From: Euphorbia lathyris
Taxonomy: Eukaryota; Streptophyta; Magnoliopsida; Malpighiales; Euphorbiaceae
DNA: 64,000 nt
Direction of reading: 5' to 3'
Assembly (NCBI RefSeq): GCF_963576675.1
Contig: NC_088912.1
Span: 97,121,895-97,185,894 of the forward strand
The first letter of the stretch is position 1. Every line of letters starts with the position of its first letter. Under the pieces are notes generated by a model. The model was not told the origin of the DNA. It searched no databases and saw only the letters and a program-made list of their open reading frames with translations. The position numbers and the translations under genes were made by a program. Positions 46,317 through 55,384 of this stretch are shown one piece after another.

Positions 46317-47721
46317 GGGGTAAATTTCATTAATGATGTACAACCTTTACCCAATTTCATATTTGGTGTATAACCTTCAATTTGTCTCACTAATATGTAT
46401 GAACTTATAGTTGGCCTCCCACTTTGGTATATTGCCGGTGACCGTTGAACTCAAAAGTCAACGCGCCAACTCATTATCTTTTTTTATTTTACCTATGACC
46501 CACACATAGTGTAATTACAAAAAGATCCTCCCTTTTAAATAAAAAACCCCAATCTCCCCTATATTTACCTTTCTCTCTCTTTCTCTCTTTTCTTTTTTCT
46601 GGAGATACTTTCTCTCTCTCTCTCAAACTCGTCTCTCTTTCTCTTCAATGATCTTATGGAATTGGATTCAATATAGTTGATTAATTAGTTTTGATTTCAA
46701 CAAAATCATCTCTCTGTTGCTTCTACTAGGTCTTCACGAACTCAACAAAACAATCGATCTTAACTGAACAAGTTGTTTTTTTTTCTTCTATCTTGGATTA
46801 TGGGTCATAAGGTTGAGATAATGTGTTTTTATCAAAAAAGAAAAGGTTTTCCCTTTCTGGGTTCTTTCAAATTGGGTACTGAGATTTGTTTTACTACTCC
46901 ACTCCCTGTGCTGCCGATGATGAATGAGGAAAATGGTGTGCTAAGGAATTTGCACAAAATAGCTATGCATATCATTTTTAGCCAATATACTATATTTTGT
47001 ATTGCATTATCTAAAAAGAAGAATGAAAAAGAAAACTAAGTTTGGTCTGCTAAATTATGTTTCTTTTATATTGAACTAGAATTAAAGGTTAGGTTATATT
47101 TTGATACCACATACAAATCTGCAAGTCTTGGCTTATTGACGGTAGAACAATTGCAAGTAAAGTGAAAAATCCAACTCCAACTCCAACTACTGATTATCAA
47201 ATAAAAGATTATGGAGCTAAACGTGAATGAATTGCCATTATTTTATAGACAACAGTGATGTAGGTACTTTCAGTTTCACATCTTCTTCTAACCACGAGGT
47301 TATAATAAAAAGCAATGTTCTCTGTTGCTTGCTTAAAATTTGATGTTGTTGAAAGTCACGAACTTCATTTTGGCTGATGAGTTGCTGAGAAATATTGAAG
47401 AGAGAGAGAGAGACGAGTTTGAGAGAGAGAAAGTATCTCCAGAGAAAAGGAAAGAGAGAAAGGGAAATATGGGAGAGATTGAGGTTTTTTTTATTTAAAA
47501 GGGAGGGTCTTTTTGTAATTACACTATATGTGGGTCCTAAGTAAGATAAAAAAAATAATGAGCTGGCGTGTTGACTTTTGAGTTGACCGGTCATTTTAAC
47601 TGGCCATACACCAAAGTGGGAGGTCACCTTTAAGTTCGTGTATATTAGTGAGACAAATTGAATGTTGTATACCAAAGTGTGAAATTGGGTAAAAGTTGTA
47701 TACCATTGATGAAATTTACCC
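46317..47721. mobile_element. MULE with long terminal inverted repeats (copy 2)
   Basis: Same element and site as 37292-38719. The duplications are gaagacata (46308-46316) and gaagacaca (47722-47730), now with one mismatch. The CT microsatellite is shorter (46613-46624). The internal frame at 46800-47039 keeps MGHKVEIMCFYQKRKGFPFL but ends sooner. Confidence 0.85.
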
Positions 47722-47857
47722 GAAGACACAAGAAGATAGATCGATTGAGATGCAGGTTGAGACGGGAGGGAATCGGCCGGTTGCGGACCAAGGGGGTAGG
47801 GAAACGTAATAGGCTTCATAGAGGAAGAAGATGAAATAGCCTGGGAATATGATACCA

Positions 47858-48092
47858 TGTTAATTTAGGAAAATAGAATACTAATAGAATGAATAATTGT
47901 ATTCTTCTATTTATTATGATTGAATAGATATAGTATTAAATACAGGTAAAAAAAAACCGATAGAAGAAAATTTTAGATAGCTATGAACTCTTGATATTTA
48001 TCAAGAGATTAATGAGTAATTATCCTATAGAAGTTTACCGCATAAAGATAGTTATAACATCTGAAGAGATAATTAGTGAATTATCTTTAACA
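47858..48092 (-). repeat. Copia 5' LTR, 235 bp (copy 2)
   Basis: TGTTAATTTAGG to TTATCTTTAACA, followed by ggtagcacataag of the host repeat. It is nearly identical to 38856-39088. Confidence 0.82.
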
Positions 48093-48545
48093 GGTAGCAC
48101 ATAAGTAATTTATTTATATTGTTTTGTTTATCTATACTATATTTTTCAAATGTGCAACATATATAAAAATAAAAATTAGATATAAAAATATATCTAATGT
48201 TGTAAACATAAACAATTTGCATACGTCGTTAAGAATAAAAATATTATGCTTGTATTTTAAAAAAGAAAAAAATATTACATTTGAAATTTCGTTTTATAAT
48301 TAAATTAACTATTTATTTTATGTTGAAAACATACACTACTATATTTATATGCCTATTATAGCTGATATATTAATATAGTACTTAAATATACAAAATTTTG
48401 TTAGTAAATTTTGCGTTAATAAAAAAGCTTAGTTTCTTGTAGTGATATTTGCATTCAATAAACCATATGCATATTATGGCTCAAAATCAATTATCAAGTT
48501 ATATATAATATAAATCACTTATTCCTCCTTCAAATCTATATTATC
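48093..48545. repeat. Cystatin-upstream repeat and 3' flank of pseudogene 4
   Basis: Matches 39089-39605. Its end, aaatctatattatc, is the left half of the target site of the next element; the right half resumes at 54692. Confidence 0.7.
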
Positions 48546-49829
48546 CTATGAAGCACCGATACTTTCCGGAGGTCACCGTATGCGTATCCGATACTCCAGG
48601 TGCGGGGATTCGCTGGGGATTCGGCGGGACACGTACAAGATTCGCCTGGGAAGTATCCCATTTTTTCTTTTTTTTTTAAATGAGGGGATACGCGGGGACA
48701 CTTTGGGGACACTTCGGTGACACTTTGGGAAAACTTTGGGGATACTTTAGGGGTTTTTTTAAAAAAAACTTTGAAAGTATAAGTTTTTTTTTTAAAAAAA
48801 ACCCTGTAAATAGAAGGATTAAAATGAAATAATCCAATATTACTGGTATACAGAGGGTTATCGCGATTGAATTGAACCCTAAATTAAATTGAAAATCTCT
48901 CCTGTCGATTGAACCCTAATCGTATCGAGTTCTTCTCTTCAGTCGATCCCTGTCACTCATCTGGTCTTCCTCTCATCTGGTCGATTCCCTCTCATTTGGT
49001 CTTCCTCTCATCTGGTCGATTCCCTCTGGTCGAGTTTTTTCTCTCATGGTCGATCTGCTTTGATCGATTTCTTGCTCTTATCTGGTAGATTTCTTTTGTC
49101 TGTGCAGTTAATATTATAGATGTTATTTTATTTGTGGTTTTATAATTACTTGGGAGTATTATTTGTGTTTTTATAATGACTTTATGAATATGATTTGTGA
49201 TTTATATATTTATGTATCTTTTGAATTTTCATTATAAATGATATATATATATATATATATTATTAATGATATACAAAATTTGATGTATCCCCGCCGTACC
49301 TGTATCTCATATTTTTTAGAAATGCCGTTTGCCGTATCCGTACGTGTACCCGCCACTATACCATAAAACCCCTAAATGCAACCAAATTTGAATTTGTTGC
49401 TTGGAAATTGATGCCTTAAATGAGTTTATTTTGTTGTATTTCAATAATGTTGCATTTTTGTTGTAATAATCTTCATATTAGCAAAATTATAAAAAAAATA
49501 TGCAACAAAAATATTAATTGTTGCTTGACATGTTGCTTTTAAGCAAGTTAATCCAACAATTTGTTTAAAATATTACAAAAAATAAGGTAAAACCAAGAAA
49601 GCAACAAAATTATAATTGTTGCATTGACATTTAAGTGATCCAATGCAACAAAAATAAAGAAAAACTAACAAATATATAATGTTGCAATTAAAATAATTTA
49701 TCATGTTATTAATATATATAAATATTAATTTTTGAGAACAATTATAATATTAATTTTTGGAAACAATTATAATATTAATCTTTTTTATTAATATTTAAAC
49801 TTGTAAAAGAAATTTTTTAATTTTTATTA

Positions 49830-50023
49830 GACCTTAGCATGGGTCGGGCTCGGGCCGGACCTGTCGAGCTTTTAATAAAGCCTGACAAGCCTAAGTCCAG
49901 TCCAACCCGTAAGAAATTTAATCGGGCTCGGACTGGGCTCGGGCCTAAGATATGAATCCCACGTCCGCCCATTCAAGCCCATTTATATTTATATATTATA
50001 ATTTATATTTATATATTATAATT

Positions 50024-50064
<41 letters not shown>

Positions 50065-50200
50065 TATAATTAATATAAATATCAAAGTTAAAACTTAAGT
50101 TATATATATATATATATATATATAACCGGGCCGATGTAAAATTCGTAAAGCCCAAACCCATCCAGTTTTTGGCGAGCTTAGGCCGGGCCAGACTTGACAA
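49830..50200. repeat. MITE-like GC-rich/AT-repeat segment inside the CACTA
   Basis: Bounded by gcatgggtcgggctcgggcc and, inverted, aggccgggccagacttg, with AT microsatellites at 50027-50060 and 50101-50124. Probably a nested non-autonomous element; no target duplication was resolved. Confidence 0.4.
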
Positions 50201-50239
50201 TATCACTGTTCATTCTTGGGAAAATTAGTCGAGAAGAAC

Positions 50240-50540
50240 CAGGGATGCAACTGGGGCAAGGAATACCCGTACCCGTTGGGGCCCTGCCCCGGTTTTTGGC
50301 AGGGATGAGATTGGTCCCCGTAGGCAGGTACGGGGCGGGACCAGGAAATGGTATCCCCGTACTTAGGGATGACAGCGGGTACCTGACACTATCCGACCCT
50401 AATGGGACTACCCGAACCTTGGTTTAGAGACGGGTATGAAATTAAGAATACTACCCGTCACGGGTATGGGAATACCCCGGGTACACAGTATGTATCTGAC
50501 GGGTACCCGTTACCCACTACCCATTTCCCTTATATAAAAA
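50240..50540. repeat. Second MITE-like segment inside the CACTA
   Basis: Contains alternating tacccgtaccc and gggtacgggt-type strings in both orientations (gaatacccgtacccgttggg at left, acgggtacccgttaccca at right), giving an imperfect inverted repeat. No coding capacity. Confidence 0.4.
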
Positions 50541-50699
50541 AGAAATTCAATGTTAAAAAAAAAATCAATATACATACATGGGACTCAAACTCATACTCTT
50601 CTAATTGTAAGAAATAAGCATTACCACTTCGCCATCCTACTATTATTGTTTACATATAAACCGTAATTATTATATTATATTAATTTCGTTATTATTCAT

Positions 50700-51850
50700 A
50701 TAAAATAAAACCCTAAAATTACAGCCACCACATCGTTTCTTCTCTTCTATTCTCTCCTCAAACTCTCAAACTTCTTCCGCCTAGCCTCTCCTCCACTTCT
50801 CCATTGCTCTTCTCCCTCCCTCACCGCCTCTCCTCCACTCTTCTCCATTTATTTTCTCACTGCCGGCGCCGTCAACACCGTGCCGCCATCATCTCGTCGT
50901 CGGAGGCCCTCGGCTTGATGACCGTTACTTGCTTCGACTCATCGTGAAAGGTATGCACCGAAAACTTTAATGGATTTACATTGCCATGCCTAGTCTCGAG
51001 TTGGGTTCCTAATATGCACCGAAAACTTTAATGGAAAGAATTACCTAGAAAAATAAAATAATGCTTGATTGTTAATGTGAAACACTGCTCAAAACATTTA
51101 CTAGAAATGTTTATTATCAACTAGAAATTTATGTTTGTTCAGTGGTCGTATGACGAACAAAAGTAAGTAATAATTGAACAATTAAATGTGAAAACAATGA
51201 AGGCGTAAATATGGATGGAAAATGATTAGCATAGCTAGGCTTATGAACTTTGTTTCCTGCTCTTCATCTTATCCAGTTGTGTCTTTTTCTTTTTATTCTG
51301 TAAGACAGTGGGACAACAGAAGAAAAGTCGGTGAATTCCTTAACATTTGCTATGTTAATTGATTTTTCCTTTGTTTGATACTGTGTTGGGAGATGGAAGT
51401 TATTCGATACTTCTTTGTTCTTGTTCATTTCGCATGTTTATTTGAGTATCATAATGGAGTTTGTCATCCTCTATTTGGATTAATTTGATGTCTCCTTGAG
51501 CTCTTGTAAACTAAGAGGTTGGAGGAATGCGCCTTTCCCCTCCTATTGCGGGTGGTATTTATTTTTTTCCTCGACAGGTTATGGATACCAACAGATTGGG
51601 GCAGGATACAAACATTTTAGAGAAAAAGCAACAGGTGCAAAGGTATGCTTGATAGTTCTAATAAATTATGCATTCTTTTCTCTGTACTATATCTGTGTGT
51701 ACAATGTACATCTGTCGACTCAGTAAACTAATCAAGTATTTTGCTGCTTACTGCCCCATAAGAAGAGGGGAAACAGAAAGTTCAAGCTACGGTATTTAGT
51801 GGAGTATATGCAGTGCATTGATATGCTGTAAATTTCGTACGAAATGCGGG
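50700..51850 (+). other. Exon-like segments of an unidentified captured gene
   Basis: 50720-50950 looks like a CT-rich 5' UTR followed by a GT donor (gtgaaag then gtatgc). 51583-51647 lies between a cctcgacag acceptor and a gtatgc donor and reads MDTNRLGQDTNILEKKQQVQ. 51771-51832 follows an aacag acceptor and could continue KFKLRYLVEYMQCIDML to a stop. No family is recognised. These may be pieces of a host gene taken up by the transposon. Confidence 0.3.
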
Positions 51851-52158
51851 GTTTGAAAGAAGAAAAATACATCAATTTATACCTTCTAGCTCACCACCAT
51901 AGAACTCAACACTTACACCTACTTGTTTACCTCTATACTTCTACTCTACCCTTCAAAAAAAAAACATTGGCTTCTTAATTTGTACATCAAGTGGTAGAAT
52001 GATTCTCAGCACTAGCCGGATTAGGTTTTGAATTAGCAAACTAATTTATCATGAGAGTGGTAAGTGCTTCATTAAGTATAATAAACATGATTCTAGTGCA
52101 AACTCCACTATGATTAGTGGAATTCACTTTCTAAGCACCATTAACAACTCTGTTTTAG

Positions 52159-52165
52159 TATAAAA
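52159..52165 (+). promoter_or_regulatory. TATA box of the LTP gene
   Basis: TATAAAA, 38 nt upstream of the start codon, in an otherwise ordinary AT-rich promoter inside the CACTA element. Confidence 0.6.
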
Positions 52166-52202
52166 CCCCGTGCAGAGAATCATCTAGCATTACAAAGAAG
52201 AA

Positions 52203-52672
52203 ATGGCAATTCCAGTGAAGTCCCTTTGCATTGTGGCGTTTCTCGTAGCTCTCGGCATTGCTGGGTTTAATCGAGCTGATGGTGCTGGTGAATGCAGGAA
52301 ATCCACCAATCCTGACAAGGAAGCTTTTAAACTCGCACCTTGCGCATCCGCAGTACAGAACCAGGATGCTCCAGTTTCTTCACAGTGCTGTGCTCAGGTG
52401 AAGAAAATGGGTGAGAATCCCTCGTGCTTGTGTGCTGTTATGCTCTCTAATACCGCGAAAAGCTTCGGAGTCAAGCCAGAAGTCGCCATCAATATTCCAA
52501 AACGGTGCAACATTGCTGACCGTCCTGTGGGCTACAAGTGTGGAGGTTTGTTTGCAAATTCACTTATCTTTCTGATCCAGATATGTAACTAGACATACTT
52601 TTGCTTATCAATTATAAGTTTATAACTGTGAATCTGGATTTTTTGTTTCTTGCAGCTTATACATTGCCCTGA
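52203..52672 (+). CDS. Lipid-transfer-protein-like (8-Cys, AAI/LTSS superfamily), 2 exons, inside CACTA
   Basis: Exon 1 is 52203-52545 and exon 2 is 52656-52672, joined by a 110-bp GT..AG intron; 360 nt code for 119 aa. Residues 1-29 (MAIPVKSLCIVAFLVALGIA...) form a secretion signal. The mature part has the eight-cysteine pattern: ECRK, LAPC, QCC, SCLC, KRC, YKC, i.e. C..C..CC..CxC..C..C. It contains CLCAVMLSNTAKSFG and ends RPVGYKCGAYTLP, as in DIR1-like Arabidopsis proteins such as the At5g48490 type. Such proteins bind lipids in a hydrophobic cavity and act in the cell wall, some in defence signalling. The start context AAATGG is good, a TATA box lies upstream, and AATAAA at 52772-52777 follows. 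No lesion is visible. The lipid partner and expression are unknown. Confidence 0.92.
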
Positions 52673-52771
52673 AAAGCAAACATCAGCCGTGGTACTTTAT
52701 AATGTGTTGGGAGTGTTCATGGTTGTAGCTAGCTAGTTCATTCTAGCTTGCAAATTACTGAAACATATGAT

Positions 52772-52777
52772 AATAAA
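52772..52777 (+). terminator. Polyadenylation signal of the LTP gene
   Basis: AATAAA about 100 nt after the stop codon, a usual distance for plant 3' ends. Plant signals are loose, so this is suggestive only. Confidence 0.45.
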
Positions 52778-53096
52778 TAAACTGTTTTAATTCTCATTTG
52801 CCTCATTTAATGCTGTTCTACATTCCGTATTTCGGCTTTTTGGCTTCTCGTTTACGTGTACTGCACGCCTCTGGTAAGTAGTAAAAAAATATTACACTCA
52901 AATAGCTAGCAGAAATAATATGTTGCAACAGAATGAAAACTAGTAACAGTATATAAAGTTAATACTGAAAACCCAAATGTTTCAAGTTACATCTACCATA
53001 AATTCAAGTAGACTTTAGTTTAGCTGCAGACTTCTGATCTTTGTTTACTGATTTTCCTTAAATCTAATGTTTTTTTATTTCCTTTATTTTCAGTCG

Positions 53097-54038
53097 TGCG
53101 AAAAGAATCCCGTGACCCGAATGCATGGCATAGGCGGAGCAGCTGAACGGCTTCTGGCAGCGGGTTTATTGAGGATCAGAATTCCATTAAATCGAAAGTT
53201 CAGTGGACGTCTTTAGGTATTTTTCAGACGAACTGTTGATTTCTAATGTTCTTTCTTCCTTTTGTCTACCATTATCTGAGATGAAATGTGACTATATAAC
53301 GTGATTGAAATATTGTGAATTATTTATGAGTGGATCTAGATTGTGAACCTGCAGACTTTGAGCTGGTTTAGTGAATTGTTAGTTAAGGTCTATCAAATGG
53401 ATTTGCTTAACAGATGTTCTAAGTCAGCTCTAATACTCTGCTCTTTTTTAACAAAACTATAACAATACCTCTTAAATTGAGAATTTAAAAACTTAAAGTG
53501 CTTGATTTTTAATTTCAAACAGATTGAAGATGTCAAATGAATTTGTAAACAGTCCCGATTTCCTTTGTTCATGTTCAGTTTGAATAAAAACCGTGTTTGA
53601 TCTGTTCCAAAATTGAACACCGAATAGGTTGTATTTGTTATTAAGAAACTGAGGGGTAAATCTTATTCCCTCGTTTTGATTTTGTGTGATTCGAAGGAAA
53701 TCTTATCTTTTCCTTTCAACATCATTGAACTCCCAACCAAGGGAAATCTTCAATCTTTTCATCAATATTTCATATCCATGCTTATTTCCTTCATCAAAAC
53801 TTTGGGGTCATGTTTCGTTTGTGATATTATGGTGAATTGTAAATGAAATTTAAAAAGTGCATTAACTTAAATGATTTCTGGTCATGCAGGTCTTATACTG
53901 TTTGTCAATCATTCATACTCTTAGCTGATCTTGAGTTGAGGCTTGCTGTCGAGCTTTTTGGTCTACAGGGACCTGCCTGGGAAGAGGAGAAGCTAACGAG
54001 TGACATCGATGAAAGATTGTGGTTTCTTAGAATTTGAA
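53097..54038 (+). other. Two further exon-like segments inside the CACTA
   Basis: 53097-53215 follows a ttttcag acceptor and reads SCEKNPVTRMHGIGGAAERL, then LAAGLLRIRI, to a TAG. 53889-54038 follows a catgcag acceptor and reads SYTVCQSFILLADLELRLAV, then ELFGLQGPAWEEEKLTSDID, then a stop after WFLRI. Neither is recognised. They could be transposon protein exons or captured host exons. Confidence 0.3.
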
Positions 54039-54691
54039 AACTATGTATTGGACATATATTATGATACTTTTATCTTATTTTGTAAGAGATTCTGTATGTA
54101 TGACTTGGATCATTTTTTGTAAATATATTTGGCATATTTTATATTACACTTTCCGAAATTAATCAAAATTTGCATTTATTATAGGTTGAAATTATTAAAA
54201 ATATTGCAACAAAAAGATGAAAATTACAATGGTTGCAAATTCAATTATAAATGTTGCAATTTCGAACTAAAATTGTTGCAAATCATAAAATTTGTTGCAA
54301 ATAGTAATATAAATGTTGAATTTGAAGCAATATTTGTGTTGCAGAAACTATTAAAATTGTTGCCAAATTAAATAAATTAGTTGCATTAGATTTAATGCAA
54401 CAATAATTACATGTTGCATTATTTTGTAAATGTGTTGCTTTAATAAAAAATTTGTTGCAACTAATTAAAAATTACCCAACAATTGTTAGTTGTTGCTATT
54501 GTTTACAAATTGTTGCATTAGCAAATAATGCTACAGGAGCGTCCGCAACAATTGGATTTTTGTGGCGTTTGGCCTATTTTTGGCCTACTGCAACTCAAAA
54601 AGGGGTCTAAGCCAATAATTTCACTTGGTTGCAGTAGGGGTTTTATGGTATAGTGCGCACCCGTATGCATACCCGTATCAGTGCTTCATAG

Positions 54692-54994
54692 ATATTATCA
54701 CATAACATGAACATGACCCTAGATTCCTGAAATGCTCTCATGCCTATAGTAGCCTCATACTTGTTCTTGCCAGCAATTTTTTCCACTACTAAAAGAAGTT
54801 GGTAGTTTGTCCGACGATGACTTGTGCTTCACACTTTTCGATGCTCTCCAATTTTAAATTGGTATTGGTTTGTTTGTTGTAGCATATTCTATGATCTCAG
54901 TCACACGTAAATCTTTCAAATTGTTAATTGGAGTCCAATTGTCAGAGAGTAATCCTACTACTGGAATAAACATGAAAAAGCAGAAAACCACCAT
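54692..54994 (-). pseudogene. Cystatin-like pseudogene 4
   Basis: Signal peptide MVVFCFFMFIPVVGLLS, then DNWTPINNLKDLRVTEIIEYA. It shares the roughly 10-nt deletion with pseudogene 3, so these two copies have a common disabled ancestor. The 3' flank was displaced 6.1 kb to 48545 by the transposon insertion. Confidence 0.75.
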
Positions 54995-55384
54995 TTGAAG
55001 TTTCATTTTATAATTAAATTAAATCTGTGTTTATATATATATATATATTCTGTTAAAAATGCAAAACACACTACTCTATTTATATATCCATCACAACTGA
55101 TATATTAGTATGTTACCTAATTATACAAAATTTTATCACCAAATTTGTAAGGTTGCTTTATCCAGTGAATGCTTATTTGGTGATTGTGATAAAAAAAATA
55201 TCAGACATGTTACATGTGCTTCCAAATTCACTTGTTATTCAATAATTATTTTTATTCTATTATATTATTTCGTTTGAAACATGTGATTCTTATAAATAAA
55301 TATGATGTGTTACTTTTAAAACAAAATCAAGAAATCTTGATGACAACAAAATTAAAATACATACATTAAATCTTCAATTTTATT
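54995..55384. repeat. Cystatin-upstream repeat (truncated)
   Basis: Promoter, TATA region (ctatttatatatcc) and gcttatccagtg block, ending at attaaatcttcaattttatt. At that point the chromovirus reverse-transcriptase sequence begins without a recognisable element end. An AT run lies at 55031-55049. Confidence 0.7.

Larger units (their letters stand above)
46036..48092 (-). mobile_element. Second Copia fragment with nested MULE
   Basis: A duplicate of 37014-39088. It contains the gag leader (SSNTHLSQYTLPTDYASSFL), the MULE at 46317-47721, the leader start MVSYSQAISSSSSMK, the primer site and the LTR at 47858-48092. Its left edge lies within gag. Since the MULE occupies the same site, the duplication happened after the MULE insertion. 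Confidence 0.85.
49354..54655. mobile_element. CACTA (En/Spm-type) transposon carrying a lipid-transfer-protein gene
   Basis: Terminal inverted repeats CACTATACCATAAAACCCCT are perfect for at least 20 bp at both ends. The target duplication is 3 bp, CGC (49351-49353 and 54656-54658). Subterminal regions 49370-49690 and 54180-54560 are dense in TGTTGCA/TTGTTGCAA motifs, as CACTA elements have for transposase binding. No TNPD-like transposase is seen. The interior holds MITE-like sequence, exon-like segments and a complete LTP gene at 52203-52672. Confidence 0.9.
48546..54691. mobile_element. TIR element (hAT-like, 8-bp TSD) interrupted by a CACTA transposon
   Basis: Ends read ctatgaagcaccgatac and, inverted, ctatgaagcactgatac. 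The flanks are atattatc at 48538-48545 and 54692-54699. An unoccupied copy of the site lies at about 39598-39605. Without the CACTA insert the element is about 0.84 kb. It has GC-rich subterminal repeats (ggggacactttggggac, gtatccgta) and no coding region. An 8-bp duplication suggests hAT, but the termini are atypical. Confidence 0.82.

Noticed and set aside
53843..54037. 64-codon frame as a complete gene
   Set aside because: Only the part after the catgcag acceptor looks coding, so it is listed as an exon-like segment.
48546..54691. A single 6.1-kb Pack-type element with ctatgaagcac ends carrying the LTP gene
   Set aside because: A second pair of termini (CACTA, CGC duplication) lies inside and accounts for 5.3 kb. 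The outer element is only about 0.84 kb and was the target.
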